From a virus, in IMG/VR virus record IMGVR_UViG_3300010403_000040, positions 1 to 37,150 of that record: a stretch of 37,150 nucleotides of DNA; one strand, given 5' to 3'. Below are positions 16,039 to 24,778 of the stretch, one piece after another (position 1 is the stretch's first letter; every line of letters starts with the position of its first letter). Both the position numbers and the translations under genes were made by a program. The notes under the pieces were generated by a model that saw only the letters and a program-made list of their open reading frames with translations, searched no databases and had not been told where the DNA came from.

Positions 16039-19000
16039 ATGGCCGACAACAACTACCTCGCGGGCGAGTACACCACCCCGGAAGAGAACAAGTCGCTTGG
16101 CACCGCCGCAGATTTCGGCAAGACGCTTGGAGCAGGCGCTGTCGACATCGGCTCGAACGTTGCCGCGGGCTCGAGGTATTTCTACGAGCTAGGTGGGAGC
16201 GAGGCCGGCGCTGACATCGCGCAGGGCCTCCAGAAGATTTTCGGCTCCACTGCGGACAGCATCCGCGACACGATGAACCCCGAGACGAAGAAGCTGGCAG
16301 CAGCCACGCTGACGTCGGACGAGTTCTGGCAACACCCTGTACTAGGCGCGGCCCTGAAGACCACGGGCATGCTGCCGTCAGTGGCGGCGCTCGCGATCCC
16401 CGGCGGACTGATGGCGGACGCTACCGCGGCAACAATCTTCGCGGCCGGTGCGGGTGGCGTGCTCAACGCTGATGCGGGGCTCGACGAGTTCTACAAGCGC
16501 CTCGATGGCATGAGCGACAAGGAGCTGCAGGAGCAGTCCCCGAAGTATCGCGCCATGCGCGAGATGGCGGACGAGAAGGACGCTCGTGCCAAGTTCAACA
16601 AGATGGCGCAGGGCTGGGGCCCGGCGATCAATGCGGTGTTCGGCGCACTGTCCGGCGCTGTAGGCCCGGCGGGCGTCGCCGCGCGCGGCTTGGCTGGCGG
16701 TACGAAGAAGGCTGTGCTGGGTGCCACCGAAGAGGGCGCGCTAAAGGCGGCTGGGCTCGCCGCGGCTGAAGGCGGCCTGACGAACGCAGCGCAGGAGGGT
16801 GTCGGCGACATCGCGCTGCAGAGCGCGGAGCACGAGGCTGATCTTCGTCGGGAGTTCGACTACGCGCAGACCGCCAACAAGGCGTTGGAAGGCGGTGCGC
16901 TCGGTGCGCTCGTGGGCGGTGCCGTAGGTGCTGTTGCCGGCGGCAAGAAAGCCGCGCGCCCCCCGAAGATACCCGACGAGGTCGCAACCACCGACACGCC
17001 TGACGCACAGGTGAAGAGCGGCTCCACGGGTACCGCGGCGAAGCCAGCCGACTTTGAGGCGAACCCACAGAACGCCCCAACCACCACAGAGCGCGATCAG
17101 GGCAAGGACGACATAAAGACGTCCGCTCCGAAGAAGCCGTTCGTACCACCGCCGGTGCCTGTCGATGCGGCGGTTGCCGCTGCCGTCGGGGCCAACGAAG
17201 GTACGCCGGTCACCGCGCAGCCGACAGAAGCCGCGGCGATGAAGCCCGAGTTGGCTCCAATGGAGCAGCGCTCGCCGAACGAGACGCTGGACAAGCTCGA
17301 TCAGGAGGGCCGTCCATCTGCCCCGGTACCTCCCGAGGTAACGCCGGCTGCAGATACCGGGATGAACGTTCCGGAGCAGCCGGCGTCGCTCGTTGAGCAG
17401 GTCAAGCAGATCGGCACCGGTGGCCGCAAAGCTGTCATGTTGCCGGTTGGCACCAAGGTGCCTGCTGCGTTCACGAAGACAGCGTCTGGATTTAAGCGGT
17501 TCACCAATGGTCGCGGAGTGTTCATCTATGATCCCACCCTCACGAACATTAAGGAAATCAATAAGCTATCTAAGGTGGGACGTGAAAACGAACTCCTCGG
17601 TCTTGGTCCGGTCTCTAAGCCCGAGGCCGTGGCCGCTGTGTCTGCTGGGGCGACGCCTGTTGCGATTACTGAGAGGACGCCGGCCGGTACCGAAGTTAAG
17701 GCCGCCGCAGGTTCAACTCGAACTCTTCCCGAGCAAGTCGCTTCGCTCGAAGCCCAAAAATCACCGGGGAACGTGGTCGCTGTAGAGACCCCTCAGGCAG
17801 TCATAGAGAAGCGCAACGCGCAGGGTGGCCGCATCCTCGATACGAATACCGAGAACATCGTCAACCCGAAGTTCGAGGAGAACGAGGCTCGCGCTGCCGC
17901 TGCTGACGAAGTACGGCTAGCCCGCATCGCGAAGGCTGAAGCTGAAGAAGCCGGTAAGGGTGCCCCATCAAAAACCAACTATCGTGGCGAGCGCGGCCGG
18001 AAGCGCGACGAGGCAATCGCTATCGCGAAAGACGCGGTAGACAAGCATCCGCCGAACGAGGGGCGGGAGAAGGGTGCACAGGCGCTGAATGCACCGCGTG
18101 CCGCGCTGGTCGAGCGTGCGCGCAAGATGGTGGAGTACGCCGAGAAGAAGCTTGGCAAGCCGATCCAGTCGCAGATCAAGCTGAGCAAGGACGGTACCGC
18201 GCCGAGTGACAGCCCCGACGTGCTGACGCTGCGCATCGCCAAGGACTTGGTCAAGCAGGCCGACCGCAAGTCTCCGTCGATGAACAAGATCATCACGGAC
18301 TTCCAAGCTGATGAATTCCTGATCCGTCATGGCTTTAAGGAAGAGGTGGTCAAGCGCCGGCTCGAAGAGGGCAACCGTGAGAAGCAGCAGCATGGCGGCG
18401 ATGAGCAGCTAGCGACCGTCAAGGACGAGGAGGCCCGCAAGGGACTGGACGAAGAAGACTTCCCGCTGCCGGACGAGAAGACCGACGACGAAGCTCCGAG
18501 CCACGCCACCGGCGAAGTCACCAGTGTGGACGCCGACGCTGCGGTGGCCGCTACCAGTGATCTGTCCGAGCACGAGGCCGGTGAGATCGTGCAGGGGCCG
18601 AGCGTCGCGCACATCAAGGAGGTCGTGAACGAGAAGGCGAAGACCACGCTATCGGCACGCGAAGCCCGCAAGGCCGCACTGTCTGGCGTTGCCACGAAGG
18701 GCATGCCCGACCGCGCGCCGACGAAGAACAACGTACCGACGAAGTCTGCTGTCCGGGCCGCGGCGGAGCGCTACCTTGAAACCAAGGCGAAGCGGGTAAC
18801 CCGCGAGCTTGGGGAAACCACCGGCGAGTTGGTCAGTAAGTACGACCAGCTGGGCGAAGGCAATAAGGTCAAGACCCGGGAAGAGTTTGCCGAGTACGGC
18901 AAAAAATACGGGGTAGACACCGACGCCATACAGGCTGAAGTCGAGACTATCCTCTCGGAGGAAAGCAAAGAGCGCAGGGAGGTTGCTGACAACCGCCGGC

Positions 19001-22000
19001 GCATCATTGCCAACATGCGTTCCGAGCAAGTCCAAAACCTTAAGAAGGAGCAGGCGGACCTTAAGAAGGAAGCTCTCCGCGTCAACACCAACCCCACCCC
19101 GGCGCAAGCCGCAGCAGGCAACTACAAGAAGGGACACAAGACCGTTGAAGGACTTCCATTCACGATTGAGAACCCGGCGGGCTCTGTCCGTCGTGGCTTC
19201 GACGCCGACGGAAACGTCATCTGGAAAACCAAGATGCCAGCCGGGGTCGACTACGGATATTTTAAGGGCACTCGAGGTGCAGACGGAGATCATATCGACG
19301 GCTATGACCTTCGTACGGGAAACCGTAATTTTGTGGTGGATCAGCTCGACGCTCGCACTGGAGAGTTCGATGAACACAAAGTGTTCACCCGAGCCAAGGA
19401 CGAAGCACACGTCCTTGAGACTTATCGAGCGGCGTTCTCCGACGGCCGAGCCGACGACCGTCTAGGTAACCTCCACGAGGTAACTCGCGAAGAGCTGCAC
19501 GAGTGGCTGGACAAGCCGCAGACCGATCCGATCACGAAGACGATGCTTGAACGCGACATCGGCAATGTGAATTTCGACGTGCCGGAGGGCCCGCGGAAGT
19601 CTCACATTGCTATGGATGGGACTGAACTCAACCCGATCAAGAGCACCACTGCCGAGGCCATGCTCAACGAGATGGACCTGTCACAGGTGCCGGGCGTTCA
19701 CGGTGTGGTGTCGCGCTTCACGCAGGGTATGCTGAAGAAGCTGGCGAAGAACGTCGAGGTGCATCTCGTGTCGGAAGCCGACATGAATAAGCTCTCCGGC
19801 GTCGACGCGCTGGGGCTGCACACCTATCTGCCGGGCACCACCGATGCGAGCGTGGTCTACATTTCAGCGAATGCGAAGCCGACCGGCTACGGCGTTGGCA
19901 CGCGCAACCACGCGCTGCTACATGAGCTGGTGCATGCGGTCACCTCGCGCGAGATCAACAACGTCCCCGGTGCGTCGGCGCAGATCACCAAGCTTATCCA
20001 GTTGACGATCCAGCACGCGGGCAACACCGGTGCGCTGGAGAACATCCTGCAGAAGAAGGGCAACCTCTGGTATGGCCTGACCAATCCGCACGAGTTCATG
20101 GCCGAGGCCATGAGCAACCAGAAGTTTCAGGAGTTCTTGGCGACGGTGCCGATTGATCGCGCCACCGCGAACCATCTAGGCATCCACCCGCGGGGCCGTT
20201 CACCCAACGCATGGGACATGGTGCGCCACTGGGTGAAGAAGGCGGTCGAGAAGGTCACGGGCGTGCTGCCCAATTTCGACAGCGCGCTGGACGGCATCTT
20301 GCGCGTGGGCGACGTGCTGACGTCCAAGCACATGCAGCAGCACCTCATGCCGCGCGAGCAGGCCCGCTCCGCTCACGAAGTGGTGCGCAAGGACGCGTTG
20401 AAGATGGTCGACGATGCCGTCGATCTGGTGAAGAGCGTTGTGTCGCGGCCCGAGAACAACACGGCCGAGGGTACCGTGAAGATGCTGCGCTGGCGCACGT
20501 TCGACGACATCGCGCGCCTCGCGGATAGCTTCTTCACCGAGCACAACCCAATCCGCACCATCCACACCGCCATCGAGAAGATGCGTGTCCGTTACGAGCG
20601 CCTAGTCGAGAAGGCGGACCCCGTAGTCAAGGACTACGCGGCGCTGCGTGCACGTGACCCGGAGGCTTACAAGGAACTCACGTCGCTACAGCATGACGCG
20701 ACAATGGCGAACGTGCACCCGGATGTGCCGCTGACCGACGCCAAGAACGGCCACCTGAAGGGCAACAAACTCGTCGGCGACTATGTGTGGCAGAAGGCGC
20801 AGCACGCTGAACTGGCCAAGCGCTACGCCGCGCTGCCTGAGGATGCAAAGGCGCTGTGGTACAAGGCTGGACAGTATTATGCTGACCAGCAAGGCATGAT
20901 GACGAGCGGCATCACCAACAACCAAATCCTCAAACTGTTCGGGGTGAAGGATGCAGCGCTTGCAGAACGCATCCGTACGGATACTGTTACTGATGCTGAT
21001 CGCGCCCAGCTTGGTGGCAATCTGGAAATTATCCAAGAGGCTGGGAAGCTGGCGAAGATCGAGGGCTACTACGTCCCTCTGATCCGCCGCGGCGATCATG
21101 TTGTGCAGGCTGATGAAAAGATTACCTTGCCGGGTAACGCGAAGCCGGTAAAAGATGGCGCGGGGAAAGTCATCCCGAACGAAATGGAATTCAGTACCGC
21201 CAAGGAGGCGGAGGCGTATGCGAAAGCATCACCCAATAAGGCCACGATTGAAAAAGTGTGGCTCGATCCCAAGACAGGGGAGCGGTTGGGGGCCGACGAA
21301 CTGGACAGTGTTGATCGCTATCGGGTGTCGGTGCAAAACCGGCATGTCGAGTTCGTCGAAGGTAAGCGTGCGGCGGAAGCGCGTGCCGCTGAACTTGCTC
21401 AGGACGGAAGCCTTATTGTCCACGAGGTGGTTCCTCGCCGTGTCGACACCAACGCTCGACATGGTGCCGAGGTATCGACAGCACTTAGCCGTCTCATTAA
21501 GCGGCTTGAGCGTTCTGACGCTTATGAGCGAGCATCTCCCACCGAGCGAGCGACGATGCGTCGTGCCATCGAAGAAGCTGCCCTCGCATCGCACGGCTCG
21601 ACGCGGATAAGCTCGAAGAGCCTCCCCCGCCGCGGCGTGAAGGGGTACAGCGAAGACAGCATCCACAACACGCTCGACTATGCACAGGCGAGTTCGCGCT
21701 ACATTGCGAAGCTGGAGCACAGCGCTGAGCTTGAAGCTGGCATGAAGTCGATGGAGGAGCAGCTAGGAGTGGACCACTCCAAGGGTGGTCTCTACGCGCG
21801 CACGTCCATTGCAAACGAGGTCCGCCGGCGGGTCGAGGGTGACAACGGCTTCGAGCAGGGCGGCAAGATGGCCCCGTGGATCAAGCGCGCCATGAGCGCG
21901 AGCTTCACGGACAAGCTGGGCTCGCCGGCCTACAGCATCATCAACGCGATGCAGACGTCCATGATCACGATGCCCTACTATGTGGCGAAGTACGGCGTCG

Positions 22001-23442
22001 GGCGTTCGTTCGGCGCGATGACCAAAGCGTACGCTGATATCCAAGCTAGATCGATTGTCGGTAAGGGCGCGCGGGCCACTATCAGCCAGTTCGCGAAGCG
22101 CGGAGGCGCTGGCGATTTGATGGGTCTCGTCAAAGCGAACCTGTCAGCCGAAGAGAAGGCGATGATCGATGCGCATCTGGAAGTCGGTACGATCAGCCAG
22201 ACGGCGGGCATGGAGGTGGCTAACCTCGTCAAGGACTATACGGGCGTCGGTGGTAAGGTTGATGCAGTTCTGGGCTACCTTGAAGGTGTGACCCGGGAGA
22301 TGCCGCAAGCCATCGAAACGATCAACCGTTCGGTGACCGCACTGGCCGGATATCGGCTGGCACGCGCTGCCGGCGAGAGCCATGCGAAGGCGATCCAGAG
22401 TTCGATGGATGCTGTGAACGCCACGCAGTTCAATTACAGCCCGACCAACGCGCCGCCGGTGTTCAACCATCCTTTGCTCAAAATCGCACTTCAGTTCAAG
22501 AAGTACGGCCAAGGAATGTATCAGTTGATCGGTTCGCAGGTGGGCCGCGCGATGCGCAACTCGAGCCCGGGTGATCGTGCGGAGGCCGTGAAGATGCTCG
22601 TCGGTATCGCCGGTACGCACATGGCTATGGCGGGCGCGCTGGGACTGCCGACCGAGCCGTTCAAGTATCTGATTATGGGAGCTTCAGCAGCGGGGTTACC
22701 AGTTGGAACGTGGAGCGATGTTGAAGATAAAGTACGCAAAGTGGCAGCGCAAACACTGGGAGCGACGGGGGGTGAGGCGTTCTCTCGGGGGTTGCCTCGC
22801 CTTCTTGGTATTGATCTCTCTCGTATGGGCCTTGACAGCGTTACGTCCTTCGGAGAGCCCCGCGGACGAAAAGAAAGCGACGTCAAGTCGTGGCTCTTCG
22901 ACAGCCTCTCCGGCCCGGTCGTATCCCTAGGGGGCGACTTCATTAAGGGCGCGCAGAGTTTGGCCAACGGCGATCTCGGGAAGGCCGCTGAATACTTGAT
23001 CCCCCTGAAGGCCGCCAGCGACAGCCTGCGGGCCTACAGGCAGTCGACCGAGGGGAAGAAGACGGCGGCGGGCACTGCCAAGAGCGAGCCCTATACGCCC
23101 AAGGAGGCCGCCCTGAGGGTCCTTGGGTTCGGGAACGCGCGCGAGGCGGAAGAGGGAGCGAAGACCTCCAAATTCTTCCGGGAGAGCTCCCGGGCGAAGG
23201 AGGAGCGCACCGGGCTGGTGAACAGATGGACGAATGCCTCGCCGAGCGAGAAGACGAAGGCGTGGGCTGACATTCAGAAGTGGAACCAGACCGCTCCTAC
23301 CGAGAGCAAGATCAGCCCGAAAGAGTTGACCGACAAGGCGAAGCGTGATGCAAAGAGCGCCAAGGAGATGGTGCTTGGCATCAAGCCCAACAAACGTGAT
23401 AAGAGGTTCCTCGATGAAGGTCTCTACTACAACACCCGATAA
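16039..23442 (+). CDS. Giant polyvalent ejection protein with InPase-like and zinc metallopeptidase domains (2467 aa)
   Basis: The N-terminal 320 residues hold hydrophobic and Gly-zipper segments (GALGALVGGAVGAVAGG), likely for membrane insertion. Residues 320-1010 are mainly disordered or coiled coil. Residues about 1015-1160 form an inorganic-pyrophosphatase-like domain: GNYKKGH, YGYFKGTRGADGDHIDGYDL with the metal-binding Asp1082, Asp1084 and Asp1087, then FVVDQLDARTGEFDEHKVF. A zincin motif follows: HELVH at 1295-1299, with a third ligand probably in NPHEFMAEAM (Glu1352 or Glu1356). The remaining 1100 residues are helical with a hydrophobic region near 2180-2230. InPase and metallopeptidase domains of this kind are known from large 'polyvalent' phage proteins injected with DNA. 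It probably forms the large ejectosome component and carries enzymes into the host. No transglycosylase motif is seen. Confidence 0.8.
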   Translation: MADNNYLAGEYTTPEENKSLGTAADFGKTLGAGAVDIGSNVAAGSRYFYELGGSEAGADIAQGLQKIFGSTADSIRDTMNPETKKLAAATLTSDEFWQHPVLGAALKTTGMLPSVAALAIPGGLMADATAATIFAAGAGGVLNADAGLDEFYKRLDGMSDKELQEQSPKYRAMREMADEKDARAKFNKMAQGWGPAINAVFGALSGAVGPAGVAARGLAGGTKKAVLGATEEGALKAAGLAAAEGGLTNAAQEGVGDIALQSAEHEADLRREFDYAQTANKALEGGALGALVGGAVGAVAGGKKAARPPKIPDEVATTDTPDAQVKSGSTGTAAKPADFEANPQNAPTTTERDQGKDDIKTSAPKKPFVPPPVPVDAAVAAAVGANEGTPVTAQPTEAAAMKPELAPMEQRSPNETLDKLDQEGRPSAPVPPEVTPAADTGMNVPEQPASLVEQVKQIGTGGRKAVMLPVGTKVPAAFTKTASGFKRFTNGRGVFIYDPTLTNIKEINKLSKVGRENELLGLGPVSKPEAVAAVSAGATPVAITERTPAGTEVKAAAGSTRTLPEQVASLEAQKSPGNVVAVETPQAVIEKRNAQGGRILDTNTENIVNPKFEENEARAAAADEVRLARIAKAEAEEAGKGAPSKTNYRGERGRKRDEAIAIAKDAVDKHPPNEGREKGAQALNAPRAALVERARKMVEYAEKKLGKPIQSQIKLSKDGTAPSDSPDVLTLRIAKDLVKQADRKSPSMNKIITDFQADEFLIRHGFKEEVVKRRLEEGNREKQQHGGDEQLATVKDEEARKGLDEEDFPLPDEKTDDEAPSHATGEVTSVDADAAVAATSDLSEHEAGEIVQGPSVAHIKEVVNEKAKTTLSAREARKAALSGVATKGMPDRAPTKNNVPTKSAVRAAAERYLETKAKRVTRELGETTGELVSKYDQLGEGNKVKTREEFAEYGKKYGVDTDAIQAEVETILSEESKERREVADNRRRIIANMRSEQVQNLKKEQADLKKEALRVNTNPTPAQAAAGNYKKGHKTVEGLPFTIENPAGSVRRGFDADGNVIWKTKMPAGVDYGYFKGTRGADGDHIDGYDLRTGNRNFVVDQLDARTGEFDEHKVFTRAKDEAHVLETYRAAFSDGRADDRLGNLHEVTREELHEWLDKPQTDPITKTMLERDIGNVNFDVPEGPRKSHIAMDGTELNPIKSTTAEAMLNEMDLSQVPGVHGVVSRFTQGMLKKLAKNVEVHLVSEADMNKLSGVDALGLHTYLPGTTDASVVYISANAKPTGYGVGTRNHALLHELVHAVTSREINNVPGASAQITKLIQLTIQHAGNTGALENILQKKGNLWYGLTNPHEFMAEAMSNQKFQEFLATVPIDRATANHLGIHPRGRSPNAWDMVRHWVKKAVEKVTGVLPNFDSALDGILRVGDVLTSKHMQQHLMPREQARSAHEVVRKDALKMVDDAVDLVKSVVSRPENNTAEGTVKMLRWRTFDDIARLADSFFTEHNPIRTIHTAIEKMRVRYERLVEKADPVVKDYAALRARDPEAYKELTSLQHDATMANVHPDVPLTDAKNGHLKGNKLVGDYVWQKAQHAELAKRYAALPEDAKALWYKAGQYYADQQGMMTSGITNNQILKLFGVKDAALAERIRTDTVTDADRAQLGGNLEIIQEAGKLAKIEGYYVPLIRRGDHVVQADEKITLPGNAKPVKDGAGKVIPNEMEFSTAKEAEAYAKASPNKATIEKVWLDPKTGERLGADELDSVDRYRVSVQNRHVEFVEGKRAAEARAAELAQDGSLIVHEVVPRRVDTNARHGAEVSTALSRLIKRLERSDAYERASPTERATMRRAIEEAALASHGSTRISSKSLPRRGVKGYSEDSIHNTLDYAQASSRYIAKLEHSAELEAGMKSMEEQLGVDHSKGGLYARTSIANEVRRRVEGDNGFEQGGKMAPWIKRAMSASFTDKLGSPAYSIINAMQTSMITMPYYVAKYGVGRSFGAMTKAYADIQARSIVGKGARATISQFAKRGGAGDLMGLVKANLSAEEKAMIDAHLEVGTISQTAGMEVANLVKDYTGVGGKVDAVLGYLEGVTREMPQAIETINRSVTALAGYRLARAAGESHAKAIQSSMDAVNATQFNYSPTNAPPVFNHPLLKIALQFKKYGQGMYQLIGSQVGRAMRNSSPGDRAEAVKMLVGIAGTHMAMAGALGLPTEPFKYLIMGASAAGLPVGTWSDVEDKVRKVAAQTLGATGGEAFSRGLPRLLGIDLSRMGLDSVTSFGEPRGRKESDVKSWLFDSLSGPVVSLGGDFIKGAQSLANGDLGKAAEYLIPLKAASDSLRAYRQSTEGKKTAAGTAKSEPYTPKEAALRVLGFGNAREAEEGAKTSKFFRESSRAKEERTGLVNRWTNASPSEKTKAWADIQKWNQTAPTESKISPKELTDKAKRDAKSAKEMVLGIKPNKRDKRFLDEGLYYNTR
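17325..17342. repeat. Dispersed palindrome, copy 4 (11/12)
   Basis: GGTACC-N6-GGTAAC, inside the giant ejection protein gene. Confidence 0.7.
21121..21138. repeat. Dispersed palindrome, copy 5 (11/12)
   Basis: ATTACC-N6-GGTAAC, inside the giant ejection protein gene. Confidence 0.7.
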
Positions 23443-23617
23443 TCCCGGCGAAATTCCACGGTACCATGTGTATCCGTTGAACGATTTGCGGGAGCACGAG
23501 ACCAACGATCACACCAGTTGCTGGTGCAAGCCGACGATGGATGAAGACGGCGTCATCGTGCACAACAGTATGGATGGTCGGGAGAAGTTCGAGACCGGCG
23601 AAAGGAAAATGTCGTAA
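23414..23617 (+). CDS. Small Cys/His phage protein (67 aa)
   Basis: ATG at 23414 has AAGAGG seven bases upstream and starts inside the end of the giant gene. The protein contains YHVYPLNDLREHETNDHTSC, then CWCKPTMDEDG and VIVHNSMDGREKF. The spacing 'LREH ... CxCxP ... VHNSxDGRE' is familiar from a small family of unknown function widespread in tailed phages. The CxC with nearby His residues could bind a metal. Its stop overlaps the next start by one base (TAATG). Confidence 0.68.
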   Translation: MKVSTTTPDNPGEIPRYHVYPLNDLREHETNDHTSCWCKPTMDEDGVIVHNSMDGREKFETGERKMS

Positions 23618-23895
23618 TGCCGAAGGGTGTGCGCGATCCGTCATCGCATCGGACGCCTGAGCAGATCAGGAAGATGGACCGTGGCTACAACGCCACGCCC
23701 GAGATGCAGCGCCGCCGCGGCATGCAGAACAAGGCACGCGCCATCGTAGCGAAAGACCTTGGCCACGCAGCCATTGCGGGCAAGGACGTCGACCACAAGG
23801 TCATGCTTGACCACGGTGGCGGCAACGGCCGGTCGAACCTGCGAGTTCGTACGGAAAAACAGAACCGTGGGTGGCGTCGAAACGGGCCCGCATAA
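23617..23895 (+). CDS. HNH-type endonuclease-like protein (92 aa)
   Basis: The C-terminal half reads GKDVDHKVMLDHGGGNGRSN, followed by LRVRTEKQNRGW, matching the DH-x(8)-GG-x-N-x3-NL-x-N pattern of compact HNH (His-Asn-His) nucleases. The N-terminal half is basic and may contact DNA. It acts on DNA with a metal ion. HNH genes next to phage packaging genes assist terminase cleavage; here it sits at the end of the virion block, so packaging, homing or host-DNA cutting are all possible. Confidence 0.72.
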   Translation: MPKGVRDPSSHRTPEQIRKMDRGYNATPEMQRRRGMQNKARAIVAKDLGHAAIAGKDVDHKVMLDHGGGNGRSNLRVRTEKQNRGWRRNGPA

Positions 23896-23911
23896 TTATC
23901 AGGAGCATCAC

Positions 23912-24421
23912 GTGAAGAAATATCTGTTAGCGATAGGAATTCTCTGCGCGCTTTTTTCTGTAGCCGAAGCGCGGCCGAAGCAAACGCACCAAGTCCATCC
24001 CGAATGCAATGTCACAATGCCCTGCGAAGGTGTGGCGACTTCATCGCGTGGCCAGCGGGTAATCCTTGCGCAACATGGGTTCGGTTCACCGGTTATGACA
24101 TACACGCCGACGAGCACCGTGTCGTCTCACGACAATTTAGGTCCTCGACCGAGCAGATGGTGCGGATGGTACTTGCAGCAAAAAACCGGTGTTACCTCCC
24201 GGGGTACAGGCCTTAATCTGAACCGGGCGATTGAATGGGCCAAAGTTGGTCGTCCCAGCGAGCCAGCACCCGGCGTAGTCGTAGTGTGGAGACATCACGT
24301 AGGCGTTCTCGTAGCTCCGGCGGAACGTGGACTGTGGATGGTGCATTCGGGAAACGACGGCCATGCAGTTCGCACAAGACCGCGAGCAATCTCTGCTGCC
24401 GTTGCATTCAGAGCCCTATGA
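23912..24421 (+). CDS. Secreted CHAP/NlpC-like cell-wall hydrolase (169 aa)
   Basis: GTG at 23912 has CAGGAG seven bases upstream and gives a clean signal peptide (KKYLLAIGILCALFSVAEA, cleavage near residue 20). The mature part carries SRWCGWYLQQKTG with the candidate nucleophile Cys84, LNLNRAIEWAKVG, GVVVVWRHHVGVLV with His128/His129, and SGNDGHAVRTRPR with Asn148. This is the layout of the CHAP-like papain-fold family frequent in Rhizobiales chromosomes, which cleave peptidoglycan peptides or amide bonds. It is the last gene of the plus-strand block and overlaps the convergent minus-strand gene by 14 bp. A role in lysis or host-wall remodelling is inferred. Confidence 0.72.
   Translation: MKKYLLAIGILCALFSVAEARPKQTHQVHPECNVTMPCEGVATSSRGQRVILAQHGFGSPVMTYTPTSTVSSHDNLGPRPSRWCGWYLQQKTGVTSRGTGLNLNRAIEWAKVGRPSEPAPGVVVVWRHHVGVLVAPAERGLWMVHSGNDGHAVRTRPRAISAAVAFRAL
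24191..24208. repeat. Dispersed palindrome, weak copy 6 (10/12)
   Basis: GTTACC-N6-GGTACA, inside the CHAP-like gene; two mismatches, so chance is possible. Confidence 0.45.
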
Positions 24422-24698
24422 CGGTTTTGAACAGGTTGGTGATCTCGGCCATCTTGTCGAGCTGGCCGCGGCGATAAGCACTCTCCATCAGCTGCTCGAC
24501 GCGATCCAGCTCGTGCTTCTGGCGGGGCATCTCGAAGTCCAGCGAGGGCCACTGACCGCTCTTGGGTCGTAGCTGAACGCGTGTGGGGTTGTCGTTCACC
24601 CCGCACGCAAACTCGTTCGTGTTGTCTTTGTAGATGCCGTAGTGGTAGCGGCAGGAGAACTTGGTCTCCACGCAGTGCGGGTTGTCCGTGTTGTTCAT
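24408..24698 (-). CDS. Hypothetical protein at the end of the minus-strand operon (96 aa)
   Basis: The ATG at 24698 overlaps the stop of the upstream micropeptide gene (ATGA), with GGTGGA just ahead, so it is preferred over two upstream in-frame ATGs that lie inside that micropeptide gene. The N-terminal half has three Cys and two His (NPHCVETKFSCRYHYG, FACGVNDN), which might bind zinc. The C-terminal half is a helix-turn-helix-like hairpin (HELDRVEQLMESAYRRGQLD). I do not recognise the family. It overlaps the last plus-strand gene tail to tail. Confidence 0.6.
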   Translation of the reverse strand: MNNTDNPHCVETKFSCRYHYGIYKDNTNEFACGVNDNPTRVQLRPKSGQWPSLDFEMPRQKHELDRVEQLMESAYRRGQLDKMAEITNLFKTVIGL

Positions 24699-24778
24699 AT
24701 AATCCACCACGCAATGTAGAGCCATACGGCGAGAGAGATGAAGCCGAAGGTCCATAGCACTATTTTCACGAACTTCAT
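24695..24778 (-). CDS. Single-span membrane micropeptide (27 aa)
   Basis: The ATG overlaps the stop codon of the upstream 294-residue gene and the stop overlaps the next ATG, both as ATGA. The whole product is a basic start (MKFVK) and one hydrophobic, Trp-rich helix (LWTFGFISLAVWLYIAWW). AGGAG lies 11 bases upstream. The double overlap in a compact operon is strong evidence that it is translated. Small phage membrane peptides of this type often bind host membrane proteins; no specific role can be given. Confidence 0.6.
   Translation of the reverse strand: MKFVKIVLWTFGFISLAVWLYIAWWII

Noticed and set aside
19465-19484. Further palindrome-like pair GGTAACC ... GGTAAC
   Set aside because: The arms are direct rather than inverted and the spacing is off by one, so it does not match the array.
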